Source of the DNA: Galbibacter pacificus | GTDB taxonomy: Bacteria > Bacteroidota > Bacteroidia > Flavobacteriales > Flavobacteriaceae | Assembly (NCBI RefSeq): GCF_029603165.1 | Contig: NZ_JAQSVC010000001.1 | Span: 434,001-498,000 of the forward strand | Direction of reading: 5' to 3' | DNA length: 64,000 bases | Shown here: piece after piece, positions 50,185-58,423 of the stretch | Layout: every line of letters starts with the position of its first letter | Position numbering within the stretch: position 1 is the first letter of the stretch | Position numbers and translations under genes: made by a program | The notes under the pieces: model-generated | The model's input: the letters and a program-made list of their open reading frames with translations, nothing else | Told to the model about the DNA's origin: nothing | The model's database searches: none

Positions 50185-50924
50185 ATGATATTCCAGTTAG
50201 AAGCTTTGGTTAATGCTCTTTTTGCACCGGGAATCTCATATTTAGTAATCGGGTTTAGAGATTCTTTCAAGCCAATAGTTATAGATTTATTTTGTGTTTC
50301 ATCCAACAATGCACCCAATAAAGCCCTTGTAGATGGTGGGTACTTTAAAGACAGTCGTATTAACTCTTTCTTGTCGTCTAAATTCAATTTTTTGATTATT
50401 TCCAAAAACCTTAAACAAGAAGCAGCTATGGTACTGTCGGGTATTTTTTTTATGTATTTAATGGAATCTAGGATTTGTAAAAGAGGAATGTTCTTTTTGG
50501 TAATTATATTTTTTTGTTTGATAAACGATATTGTATAACGCTCTCTTTTAAATTTAGGACGAATTTCATTTTTTCCTATTTGTATAATGTTACTAACTTG
50601 AGTTGTTAATCCTAATTTATTGTATATGCTATAACCTGTGAGATATCCAACTACCTTGCCATCTTCATTTATTAAATCTTTAACTATTTGTTCTTGATTG
50701 GGTTGAAGGGTGCCGAAAGGGGTTTTCTCAGGCTTGAAGTATTTTCCTTTTGATAGTTTTTCAATTTTACCTGAATTTACCATACGATTTAAAGCTTTGA
50801 TGATTGCTTCTTTCTTACTCATATCAATGTCAAAATACTCGTAGGTGAAAATATACCCGTTTGGTAGTCGGTCTATCTTATTTCTTATATATTCAGTTAC
50901 TTTCAAGTTTTTTAGTTTGTTCAA
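50181..50924 (-). CDS. AbiEi-like antitoxin/transcriptional regulator (DUF6088 type)
   Basis: A 247-residue protein with an N-terminal winged-helix domain (about residues 5-65, with KIEKLSKGKYFKP) and a C-terminal antitoxin domain. It matches the DUF6088 proteins that accompany AbiEii toxins in Bacteroidota. The longest frame starts with TTG at 50924, but a -7 box TATATTTG covers 50929-50922, so a TTG at 50906 giving a nearly leaderless message is more likely. It would neutralise the toxin and repress its own promoter; the inverted repeat at 50939-50964 is the candidate operator. Confidence 0.85.
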   Translation of the reverse strand: MNKLKNLKVTEYIRNKIDRLPNGYIFTYEYFDIDMSKKEAIIKALNRMVNSGKIEKLSKGKYFKPEKTPFGTLQPNQEQIVKDLINEDGKVVGYLTGYSIYNKLGLTTQVSNIIQIGKNEIRPKFKRERYTISFIKQKNIITKKNIPLLQILDSIKYIKKIPDSTIAASCLRFLEIIKKLNLDDKKELIRLSLKYPPSTRALLGALLDETQNKSITIGLKESLNPITKYEIPGAKRALTKASNWNII

Positions 50925-50964
50925 ATATAGAAAAAATATCCAGTTTTTTAACTAATAAACTGGA
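50922..50964 (-). promoter_or_regulatory. AbiE promoter with autoregulatory operator
   Basis: On the - strand TATATTTG (50929-50922) is a -7 element. Immediately upstream, TCCAGTTT (50939-50946) and AAACTGGA (50957-50964) form an eight-base inverted repeat with a 10-base spacer, covering the region where the -33 box would be. AbiEi antitoxins are known to repress their operon by binding inverted repeats at the promoter, so the arrangement fits. Confidence 0.6.
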
Positions 50965-51444
50965 CAAAAAATAATTGATAAAACTTCTTTTTATATTAAT
51001 TTATTCATATGAGTTAATTCGGGAGTTTATCAAAAGGCCCATAATGTATAGGGATGGTTTGTTTTGACTTTCGTCTATGAATGTTTAATCATTGTAGAGA
51101 CGACTACCATGCCAATTACCGATACATTCTGAGATATCGCTTATGGAAGCGTATGGGATTGGTTTTCTGCAATTTTTTTTATACTTTTATAAATATCAAG
51201 ACCTCTATGTATCTTTTTAAGATGCATTTTTATGTTTCTTCCCCCGGTCTAAAAATGAATTTACGCTTAACTTCCCCCTTACCTCTTTTTTTAAGTTAAA
51301 CCAAACTATAGATGTTATGAGGACAAATCTACCGTTTTTAAGGACCCTTTTTAAAATAACGATAACACTTCGGAAGGGATTGTTGCTAAGGCGTATGTCA
51401 AGTTTTACACTGCTCCATAAATAGACTTTTAAAGCTCCTGAGAT
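50965..51444. other. Intergenic region between the AbiE operon and the secreted-protein cassette
   Basis: About 480 AT-rich bases without a convincing gene; the short frames on both strands have no recognisable features. It contains leader hairpin copy B at 51071-51103. No promoter of the TAnnTTTG type with a spaced TTTG was found for the downstream cassette. Confidence 0.5.
51071..51103 (+). promoter_or_regulatory. Leader hairpin, copy B
   Basis: TCGTCT (51071-51076) pairs with AGACGA (51098-51103). The preceding TTTGACTTTC and following CTACCATG resemble copy A at 48218-48245. The A-T pair of copy A's stem is a G-C pair here, a compensating change that supports a structured RNA or operator. 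It lies about 340 bases before the secreted-protein gene at 51445. Confidence 0.4.
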
Positions 51445-52293
51445 TTGAAACTTAACCATTTCCTTATCCTTTCAATAGGGGTATTCATAAATGCCCTTCC
51501 AGCCGGTGCCTATGGGCAAAGGGTATATGCCACGGTACAACAAAACGGTGTTTCTTTACCGTTATTGGCAAATATAGACAATCCACAAGGAGCAGTTGAT
51601 ACCATCTACACCAATTTTTCTACCCTAAATGTGAGTATTGGCGGGGTGGGTCTTGTATATGCCCAGCAGAACCTTCAGTTTACGGGTGCGCTTCGGCCTT
51701 CTCCTTCCTCACCGATTATTATAAAATTTGGAGCTGGAAATACACTTTTGGGACTGGTCAATGCATTAATTGTTCAGCGGACCAATGGAGGGATGAATAC
51801 AACGGTAGGTACGGCATATTCATCATCTACATTGGCTACACTGATAACCTCTAATGCCGGGTCCAATGCAACGGAAGTTTCGATTCCCATACCGGGGCCC
51901 AATACTGCAAGCGACGGAATCCGCTTACGGATAAATACTGCTTTGGGAGTGGGAGTAGCTGCTAACCTCTTTTATGCTTTTTTTATCGTGCCCCCGATAC
52001 CTGTTAATACTGCTATATCCATCTGTGAAGGAGAAACGGGCCTGATTGAGATAGCTAACTTTCAACCGGGTTATACTTATCTATTATATGACTCCCTTAC
52101 CGGAGGGGTCCCGATATTAAGCGGTAACTCCCAGGTGATTTCCTTTAATGTTGCAGACCTGTCCAGTGGAAATTATTACCTCGAAGCTATAGAACCTGGT
52201 ACCGATTTTGCATCAGCCAGGGCTGCCATTCAGATAGTAAAGTATTCTAAGCCCGGAAATCCGGATATTGTGATCCATATAAACGAGAACTAA
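51445..52293 (+). CDS. Secreted protein of unknown function in a T9SS-type cassette
   Basis: A 282-residue protein with a signal peptide (ends near GAYGQ). The start is a TTG directly after an in-frame stop, as no ATG is available before the signal peptide. The first 190 residues are beta-rich and contain many Ser, Thr, Gly and Asn. The rest resembles an Ig-like adhesin repeat (ICEGETGLIEIANFQPGYTY). It has no catalytic motif and no sorting domain of its own. The next gene is 34 bases downstream. It is probably a surface or matrix component. Confidence 0.65.
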   Translation: MKLNHFLILSIGVFINALPAGAYGQRVYATVQQNGVSLPLLANIDNPQGAVDTIYTNFSTLNVSIGGVGLVYAQQNLQFTGALRPSPSSPIIIKFGAGNTLLGLVNALIVQRTNGGMNTTVGTAYSSSTLATLITSNAGSNATEVSIPIPGPNTASDGIRLRINTALGVGVAANLFYAFFIVPPIPVNTAISICEGETGLIEIANFQPGYTYLLYDSLTGGVPILSGNSQVISFNVADLSSGNYYLEAIEPGTDFASARAAIQIVKYSKPGNPDIVIHINEN

Positions 52294-52327
52294 AAACAAT
52301 TGAAATTTAACCTAAAAATCACTACTA

Positions 52328-53218
52328 ATGAAAACGTTCAGCAAATTTTTTTTTACAACCTTTTTGGTAACAATGTTATTGAGCTCCTATCAAAATTATT
52401 CCCAGACTGTACCAGCCCCTCAAGTTCCAATTTCAACCCCAACGGACCTGGATGTAGGGACTATTGATAGCGGGGCGGCAACGGTTACTGTAATGGATGA
52501 GGCAGTTCTATTTTATAATCCAGCCACCAGTGGTCCTTCCATTACACTAACGGCCAGTGTGGATGATGGAGAGGGAAATGTATTTGATTCCTATCAGTGG
52601 TATCTGGTCACTGCAGATGGAACTGAAAATACGGTAACAGGTCAGACTACCGCAAACCTTACCCTCTCTGGCCTTGCTCCGGGATATCATAAATACCGTA
52701 TCTATGGATTATTGGATAATGAAGGGGGGACCGTAACCTGTCAATCTGAAGAATATCAGGATATAATCCTTTTTGTTTTGCCGCCTCTTGAGGTGGAAAC
52801 TACCGTAAATTTAAACGGGAACCCATTGGGATATTGTGCAAATGATATTCCCGATGTGCCCATAAATTTATCGGTTACCAATCTTACGGCTGATTATTCT
52901 GCCAGCACCAACGGTTATGAAAATCCCCTGGGAAATGACTTTGAGGTCACCTATAGTTGGTTCGCAGTTTTAGAAGGCGGTACTGCCAATCCTATCGACC
53001 TTGGTACAACCACTGACAATTATGATATTTCAATTACGGATGCGGGAAGTTATACCTTTTATGTTGAAGTTGAATATGTGGTCAAGACCGATGACGGTTC
53101 AAGGGACTATATAACTTATGCAGGGGATGTGATAGATGGTTCAGGCGACCCATTGGAAATAACCGTCACTCCGATACCCGGAGCTCCGACCATTACCATT
53201 GGGGGTATTACCGATTAA
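52328..53218 (+). CDS. Secreted Ig/PKD-like protein of unknown function
   Basis: A 296-residue exported protein (signal peptide ends near NYSQT) made of two or three Ig/PKD-like units, for example DSYQWYLVTADG and VTYSWFAVLEGG with the paired Y.F pattern before them. It is very acidic and rich in Thr and Gly. There is no enzyme motif and no sorting signal. It sits between a secreted protein and a T9SS-sorted protein with short gaps, so the three are likely made and displayed together. Confidence 0.65.
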   Translation: MKTFSKFFFTTFLVTMLLSSYQNYSQTVPAPQVPISTPTDLDVGTIDSGAATVTVMDEAVLFYNPATSGPSITLTASVDDGEGNVFDSYQWYLVTADGTENTVTGQTTANLTLSGLAPGYHKYRIYGLLDNEGGTVTCQSEEYQDIILFVLPPLEVETTVNLNGNPLGYCANDIPDVPINLSVTNLTADYSASTNGYENPLGNDFEVTYSWFAVLEGGTANPIDLGTTTDNYDISITDAGSYTFYVEVEYVVKTDDGSRDYITYAGDVIDGSGDPLEITVTPIPGAPTITIGGITD

Positions 53219-53257
53219 ATATGTCATGTGTAAAAACAAGGCCTTTTTGTATATATC

Positions 53258-54439
53258 ATGAACTTATCCATGCATATTCGTTTTTCTTTATATCATATCA
53301 GGGTATATCTGGGCATGTTGGCTGTTTTTGCTGGGTTCCTTGAGAGTGGTTATGCCCAATCAGAAAATCAACGGATAGTTGTTGCCCCTGGAAAGTCTGT
53401 AGAATTAAATATTTCATCAAAAGGAGCAACACACTATATATGGTGGCGAAACGATACAATCATTAATGTGAGTGGCAGTAATTATATGGCAAAAAAGGAA
53501 GGGGTATATAGAGCCATGGCATACAATGGGTATGATTGTACGTCGATACTTTCAAATAGTGTCGAGGTTGTGCATGAAAATATCCCTGAAGAGTTTTCCG
53601 TGCAGCATTTTTGTGATATGGCAATGCCCACCATTATGGAAATAGATGTTGGTATGGAAGACTTGATTTGGTATGCGACAGAAGAGAGGGAAATAAGCCT
53701 TCCTGCGACCACACGACTGGAGGATGGAAAAACATATTATGCTTCCAGTATAGGGACACCGGCAAAATATGCCGTTCAGGTATTTATGGATGCCTGTATT
53801 GATATTGCACTCCATAAAAATGTAGACAGGACCCAAGCCCCTGTCGGGTCATTGGTAAACTTTACTGTTTCGGTTTCCAATAATACCCAAATATCAGCAG
53901 CAAATATCCTGGTTAAGGAACCGTTGCCCTCCGGTTATATATACCTTAGCCACCAATCCAGTACCGGTGCTTATCACGTAACCGATGGTATTTGGGAGTT
54001 GCCCGTTCTGTTGCCCTATGCGAAGGAGACCTTGACAATAAAGGTCAGGATTGCCAAAGGAGATAATTATCTCAATAGTGCGGATTTGTTGTATTCTGAA
54101 CCAGAAGATTTCATATTGAGGAATAATGTTGCAACCGCGTCCGTAAATCCATTGTGTATAATAGTATTTGATATTTTCACCCCCAATAATGACGGGATGA
54201 ACGATGCATTTAAAATTGGCTGTATTGAGCATTATCCAGAGAACGTACTCAACATTTATAATAGAAACGGGGTTTTGGTATATCATAAAAAAAGGTATGA
54301 CAACAGTTGGAAAGGATATAGTAACGTACATGGTGTAATTAATAAAAACGAACGTTTGCCCGCAGGGGTCTATTATTATATTTTGAATTTGGGAACTGAT
54401 ATAAAACCGATAATGGGATGGGTCTATATGGGGTATTAA
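53258..54439 (+). CDS. T9SS-sorted surface protein with DUF11 domain and gliding-motility-type C-terminus
   Basis: A 393-residue exported protein. After the signal peptide (ends in GYAQS) come an Ig-like region and a DUF11 domain (about residues 185-280, VGSLVNFTVSVSN). The C-terminal type-B sorting domain has the signature FDIFTPNNDGMNDAF, then IYNRNGVLVY and LPAGVYYYIL, ending at GWVYMGY. This domain directs type IX secretion in Flavobacteria. The type-B class usually couples to PorP/SprF-like partners, which are not encoded nearby. It is the last of the three-gene cassette. Confidence 0.85.
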   Translation: MNLSMHIRFSLYHIRVYLGMLAVFAGFLESGYAQSENQRIVVAPGKSVELNISSKGATHYIWWRNDTIINVSGSNYMAKKEGVYRAMAYNGYDCTSILSNSVEVVHENIPEEFSVQHFCDMAMPTIMEIDVGMEDLIWYATEEREISLPATTRLEDGKTYYASSIGTPAKYAVQVFMDACIDIALHKNVDRTQAPVGSLVNFTVSVSNNTQISAANILVKEPLPSGYIYLSHQSSTGAYHVTDGIWELPVLLPYAKETLTIKVRIAKGDNYLNSADLLYSEPEDFILRNNVATASVNPLCIIVFDIFTPNNDGMNDAFKIGCIEHYPENVLNIYNRNGVLVYHKKRYDNSWKGYSNVHGVINKNERLPAGVYYYILNLGTDIKPIMGWVYMGY

Positions 54440-55139
54440 TTTTGGACAGCGATAAGAATGGATTGTTTATGAAAAAGCTTTTTTCAGTATCGATTAACCT
54501 TTGAACAACATCTAAATATAAAAGAGAAACTCATTACTGAGATGTAGCTCAAAATATAAAGTAACGGTCCCCCTTATGAGTTTATAACGGTTCCAAGGCA
54601 CATACCCCGGCAAGAGAAATATTGTCTAATCCTTTTTGGATATCATTGCTCGAGCTAATATAGTGGTGCTACCTTATGCCCGTAGAAGAAGTGGACATAT
54701 GATATTAGCGGCAAGTATGGTATTTGAGTTGCTATGTTTTTTGTGAAAACGTTTTTTAGGAAAATTAAATATATAGGAGGTAGCTATGACATATATCATA
54801 TGCTATAAAAATCTTTAGTTTCTCAGCCTTACATTTCCTTTTTATCTGGAAATAGAAAAGGAGATGTTGTAAATAAATTGGACTTTATATGCCCGACCAT
54901 CATAAGAATGATGGATGAAAATCATTGTATGCATGTTTTATATTCAAATGTTTAGGCAATGCATTGTAAGCCTCAATTTGCTATATTTGTATGGCCTGAA
55001 AGAGATTGTTATACTGTAATGAACCATGCTATGGGTTTGTGTTCGTGTAATGTGGTACACTGTTCAATTCGAGTTATGAAATTATAATAAAGATGCCTTG
55101 TAAAGGTAATAACGACAAGGGATAAGCAATTAATGAATA
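54440..55139. other. Long intergenic region before the XRE-like regulator
   Basis: These 700 bases have stops in all frames and no recognised gene. TATATTTG at 54982-54989 fits the -7 consensus and could serve the regulator at 55140, leaving a leader of about 145 bases; the matching -33 box is not clear. A small stem CATCAT-AAGA-ATGATG lies near 54900-54915. Nothing else stands out. Confidence 0.45.
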
Positions 55140-55577
55140 ATGGCAAAACAGGATTATAATAGGGATATTTTAACGAGTGCTGAAAGATTCAAAGAAGTCT
55201 TGAAATTTTTAAAAATGAATGCTTCTCAAATGGACGGTATATTGAAATCAAAAGGGATTTTCAATAGTCGGGCCGTTTTAGACGGCACAGAGGATATCAG
55301 TATGCCCATGGCCAGGATTATTATAGAGAAATGGCCCGAGATTAATGAACTATGGTTGTTGACCGGGGAAGGTACCATTACAAAGGGGGAAGTTGAAACT
55401 GGGACCGGCATTTCAGTTGGGGATATTGAAATTGTATTGAAGTGTTTATTGAACCACGAGGAAGTGCTCTTAAAAAATAAGATATTCAATAAGTGGTTGG
55501 AAAACAAAATATTAATACGGGAAAATAGTTTATTGAAGGAAATACAGGCCAAATATAATTTAACCGAAAAGGCCTAA
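55140..55577 (+). CDS. Divergent XRE-like regulator
   Basis: A 145-residue protein whose first 80 residues resemble the HTH domain of small Bacteroidota XRE-type regulators, including the hallmark INELWLLTGEGTI that closes such domains. The recognition helix region is degenerate (FNSRAVLDGTEDISMPMARII), so DNA binding is likely but not certain. The C-terminal 50 residues are a probable coiled coil. It converges with the small minus-strand operon and overlaps its last gene by 18 bases. Confidence 0.65.
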   Translation: MAKQDYNRDILTSAERFKEVLKFLKMNASQMDGILKSKGIFNSRAVLDGTEDISMPMARIIIEKWPEINELWLLTGEGTITKGEVETGTGISVGDIEIVLKCLLNHEEVLLKNKIFNKWLENKILIRENSLLKEIQAKYNLTEKA

Positions 55578-55841
55578 ACTTTTTCGAATTAAAAGATTCT
55601 CCCCTTTATTTTGATAGAATTCGGTTTCAAGCTTTCCGACCAGGTCCAGTTTATATAAAAGCCTTAAAAACTCTTCTTTTACCAACGCAAGCATATCAGC
55701 CTCTTCGCCTTTTTTGTGGGACTCTTTATTTTTATATTCATTTATAAGCTGCTCAAACCTCTTTATGGCAATATCATTTCTTAGCTCACCATTTCGATAT
55801 TCGGATAAGAGTGTTTTTATTTGAATATTTAGTTCTTTCAT
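55560..55841 (-). CDS. Small coiled-coil protein of unknown function
   Basis: A 93-residue charged, helical protein without recognised domain; heptad-like leucines suggest a coiled coil. It follows the membrane protein gene by 28 bases on the same strand and its end overlaps the regulator's last codons by 18 bases. Reality is supported by spacing and normal composition only. Confidence 0.5.
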   Translation of the reverse strand: MKELNIQIKTLLSEYRNGELRNDIAIKRFEQLINEYKNKESHKKGEEADMLALVKEEFLRLLYKLDLVGKLETEFYQNKGENLLIRKSLGLFG

Positions 55842-55869
55842 TTTTAGGTTTTTATGCAGTAGCTTGGCG

Positions 55870-56409
55870 TTATTGTATTAGGGACTTGTTTACCTCGTTT
55901 ATGAAACTGAATGCATTCTCAACAAATTCATCAGCTTCTTTTTTCTCCTGTAACCTTTTAATCCTGTAATTATTGAACAACTTGAAAATCAGAAATGAAA
56001 TAAATAAAGAACAGGTTATATTAGCAATTTCATAGACATAGTCCGGATAGGGAGAATTTGAATCTATGAATACGTAGAATAAGTAATACAAGGCTACCGA
56101 ACAGAACAATATATTGATCATATCCGATAGTCGCTTAACCGATAAATTTTTGTCCGGGATAAAACCTATGACCCAAAAAGTAAACATAGAGAGCCCGAAG
56201 AGGATGTAATGGGTTCCAAAAGTATAAAGGAAACTTCGCGTACTGCTAAAGCCAAACAATCCGTCATCAGCTCCTTTTTCGAAAAAGATATGCCAAAAAG
56301 GAGCGGTGATAGCGGATAGTGAAAACATAATTAATAGAACAAGATAGATATTATCCCTTGTCCCTTGGGTTTTCAATTTCATCTTTATCGATAAGCTGGT
56401 AGTTTTCAA
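55870..56409 (-). CDS. Four-span membrane protein of unknown function
   Basis: A 179-residue protein with four predicted membrane segments (about residues 20-42, 60-84, 95-115 and 125-146) and a charged helical tail with RIKRLQEKKEADEF. The longest frame starts at 56409, but a second ATG at 56382 (MKLKTQ) would reduce the overlap with the preceding lipoprotein gene and is equally likely. No family is recognised. It is the middle gene of a three-gene minus-strand unit. Confidence 0.65.
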   Translation of the reverse strand: MKTTSLSIKMKLKTQGTRDNIYLVLLIMFSLSAITAPFWHIFFEKGADDGLFGFSSTRSFLYTFGTHYILFGLSMFTFWVIGFIPDKNLSVKRLSDMINILFCSVALYYLFYVFIDSNSPYPDYVYEIANITCSLFISFLIFKLFNNYRIKRLQEKKEADEFVENAFSFINEVNKSLIQ

Positions 56410-56533
56410 TTTTAGATGGCTTTTCTTGGTTTGCTTTGTATAAGCTTTCTGTGTCTGTTACCTGATCATTAGTACATGAAAAACTCAATGTAATAATCAT
56501 CATTAGTCCGATAAATAAAGATTTTTTGATCAT
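56351..56533 (-). CDS. Small lipoprotein
   Basis: A 60-residue predicted lipoprotein: a signal peptide with lipobox LSFSC at about residue 20, followed by an acidic 40-residue tail. It overlaps the start of the membrane protein gene, so the two are probably translationally coupled. The 5' flank is AT-rich. The function is unknown. Confidence 0.6.
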   Translation of the reverse strand: MIKKSLFIGLMMIITLSFSCTNDQVTDTESLYKANQEKPSKIENYQLIDKDEIENPRDKG

Positions 56534-57080
56534 TTTTATATAGTTTAAAAGTTAATAAGTTAAAATTAACTTTCTACTATACGCATATGCCTTCACAGGT
56601 TAAAAATTATCAAAAAATTATAAACAAAATCTACATAATGTATTGATATTCATATGTGTTGATCTTATTCAATAAGATACAATATAATTTAAATTTTAAT
56701 GGTTAAGGCCTCCTCTCATGCAAGTTAGGAGAACGTCAAATATAAAAAAAAATCTTCATTTAACAGTTATAGGGGACTAGTTTTTTTGATATATCCAATA
56801 ACCCAAATAAACCCTAACGGATAGGGGTGCCAGGTACATCCTCTCTATAACCATTCCGATTTTTCGCTACCTCAGGGCTCAATCCATAGGAAAGAAATAG
56901 AAATTGCAGGACAAATTCCGGCAACATCCTATAGAAAATGTCATTGAAAATATAGAATTGTAAAAATTGCTGCCATAATCAAAGAGGCATATTTAGGAAT
57001 CGGGGATACGCCCAATTTTCATGAAATGGAAGTGTATTGCGGAAAAGGAGCTATTTTGGCTAGATGAAACTATTGATTTC
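56534..57080. other. Intergenic region between the small lipoprotein and the LacI regulator
   Basis: No intact gene is present in these 547 bases. The part nearest the lipoprotein is AT-rich and probably carries its promoter. The part from 56825 to 57064 contains the decayed coding fragment listed separately. Confidence 0.5.
56825..57064 (+). pseudogene. Decayed coding fragment interrupted by one TGA
   Basis: One frame stays open for 80 codons except for a TGA at 56945. It reads protein-like on both sides: NHSDFSLPQGSIHRKEIEI before and IIKEAYLGIGDTPNFHEMEV after, ending in a TGA at 57062-57064. There is no start codon or leader. It looks like the C-terminal piece of a lost gene at the edge of the LacI locus. 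The family was not recognised. Confidence 0.35.
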
Positions 57081-58115
57081 CTAGTCCATGAGTCTTTTAA
57101 CTGAATTTCTGATTTTAATAGTAGGCTTTAAAAGGATCTTGGAAGTATTTTGCTCTTCATCATATAATTTGGTGTATAATAATTCCACGGCTACTTTACT
57201 GATATCTTCTACTGGTTGGACAACGCATGACAATGGTGTCGCCAAAAAATCCAGATAGGGGTGATCGTCAAAGGTAATTAAGGATATATTTTCAGGAATG
57301 TCCAATTTAGCCTCTTTAATGGCCTTCATACATCCCATGGCAATGGTATTGCTTAAGGCAAATATGGCGGTAGGCCTGTTTTTTTGTTTGAGCAACAGTT
57401 GAGTGGAAAGATATCCGTTTTGAAATGTGAAATTATCACCGATAATATTAAAATCATTGATTCCCGATTCTTTCATGGCCTCTTTAAAACCTTCAATACG
57501 GAGCTTGTTCGTATTGGACTCTTGCACCCCTTGAATGCATACAATATTATGATGTCCATTTTCAATAAAATATTTAGCGGCCATATAGGCCCCCTTATAA
57601 TTGTCTGTTGAAACAAAAGGAATGTCCAGATCGATGAAATAACGGTCGATGCATACTACCGGTATGCCTTGATTGTGTATCTCGTCAATATGTTCCCATT
57701 GGTTTCCACAGGGGACAATAATCAGTCCTTCTATATTTCTGGAGACAAGCTGTCTCAATTCTTTTTTTTCAATTTCAGGATTTTCATCACTTTCCCCGAT
57801 GATGGTAATGTAACCATGTTTCCTGATTTCTGTATTTATCCTACTGGATATCTCAGCAAAAAAGGGATTATTAAGAGAGGGGACAATTAAGGCTATGGTA
57901 TTGCTTTTTCCACTTTTTAAATTAGCGGCGAATTGGTTCGGCACATAATTCAGTTCCCTGGCAACTTTTCTTATTTTTTCCTGAGATTTTTTCCCTATCC
58001 TATATTCCTTGGCCTTGTTATTTAGGACCCTCGATACAGTTGATATTGATAGACCTGTTTTTTCTGCAATGTCCCTAATATTTATTTTATTGCTATTATT
58101 TTCTTTATTCGGCAT
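57081..58115 (-). CDS. LacI-family transcriptional regulator
   Basis: A 344-residue repressor with the LacI helix-turn-helix (NIRDIAEKTGLSISTVSRVL) and hinge, then the periplasmic-binding-protein-like sensor domain (SNTIALIVPSLNNPFFAEI, FDDHPYLDFL). An ATG at 58136 would add seven residues, but those codons overlap the operator-like AAACGTTTGC at 58123-58134. The ATG at 58115 (MPNKENN) is therefore preferred. Four similar sites in the surrounding control regions suggest that it controls itself, the glycosidase-FGE gene and the SusC/SusD pair. The effector is probably a sugar from the target glycan. Confidence 0.92.
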   Translation of the reverse strand: MPNKENNSNKINIRDIAEKTGLSISTVSRVLNNKAKEYRIGKKSQEKIRKVARELNYVPNQFAANLKSGKSNTIALIVPSLNNPFFAEISSRINTEIRKHGYITIIGESDENPEIEKKELRQLVSRNIEGLIIVPCGNQWEHIDEIHNQGIPVVCIDRYFIDLDIPFVSTDNYKGAYMAAKYFIENGHHNIVCIQGVQESNTNKLRIEGFKEAMKESGINDFNIIGDNFTFQNGYLSTQLLLKQKNRPTAIFALSNTIAMGCMKAIKEAKLDIPENISLITFDDHPYLDFLATPLSCVVQPVEDISKVAVELLYTKLYDEEQNTSKILLKPTIKIRNSVKRLMD

Positions 58116-58122
58116 ATATAGG

Positions 58123-58134
58123 ATAAACGTTTGC
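58123..58134. promoter_or_regulatory. LacI operator O1 at its own gene
   Basis: ATAAACGTTTGC keeps the AAACGTTT core and one perfect half-site. It lies directly upstream of the preferred LacI start and covers the alternative start, indicating autorepression. Confidence 0.6.
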
Positions 58135-58312
58135 ATAAAGATACTTATTTTTCTTACATGATTTAATTTTTCATGTTATAAAATTTTTTTTTCGATAGAT
58201 ATGTTTGTATAAATTTAACATATCACTAATAATATAATAAAATATAAGGCCTATAAGTATCTTTATATCATTTTTAAGAGGTATTTTTTAAATTTTTATC
58301 AAAATAATTTGC

Positions 58313-58351
58313 GCAAACGTTTGCATAATTCAAATTTCTTCTTTAGGTTTG
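58313..58351 (+). promoter_or_regulatory. Promoter of the glycosidase-FGE gene with LacI operator O2
   Basis: GCAAACGTTTGC (58313-58324) is a perfect 12-base LacI-type palindrome. Its right half contains the TTTG (58320-58323) that, with TAGGTTTG at 58344-58351 and a 20-base spacing, forms a Bacteroidota promoter. A repressor bound at O2 would block the -33 element. Confidence 0.75.
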
Positions 58352-58386
58352 TTTTGTAGAACTATGACAGACTGGTTTTAATATGC

Positions 58387-58398
58387 ACAAACGTTTGT
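58387..58398. promoter_or_regulatory. LacI operator O3
   Basis: ACAAACGTTTGT is a perfect 12-base palindrome, 74 bases after O2 (centre to centre) and about 30 bases after the expected transcription start. It lies 26 bases before the glycosidase start codon. Two sites around one promoter would allow cooperative or looped repression. Confidence 0.7.
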
Positions 58399-58423
58399 TT
58401 TAAATAAACTAAAATCTATTGAA

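Noticed and set aside
47954-51000. Integrated phage or conjugative element at the tRNA-Arg gene
   Set aside because: No integrase gene and no second copy of the tRNA 3' end was seen downstream in the window; only an IS fragment and an AbiE operon are present.
10210-51021. TGAGTTAATT shared at 10210, 18621 and 51010 as a common regulatory site
   Set aside because: The matches are short and AT-rich, not symmetric and at unrelated distances from genes; chance is sufficient.
51081-51459. Short open frames on both strands before the secreted-protein cassette
   Set aside because: They overlap each other and the leader hairpin and show no protein-like pattern.
56945-56947. Programmed TGA readthrough or selenocysteine in the 56825-57064 frame
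   Set aside because: No start codon, no obvious downstream stem typical of a SECIS element, and no redox motif; simple decay explains it.
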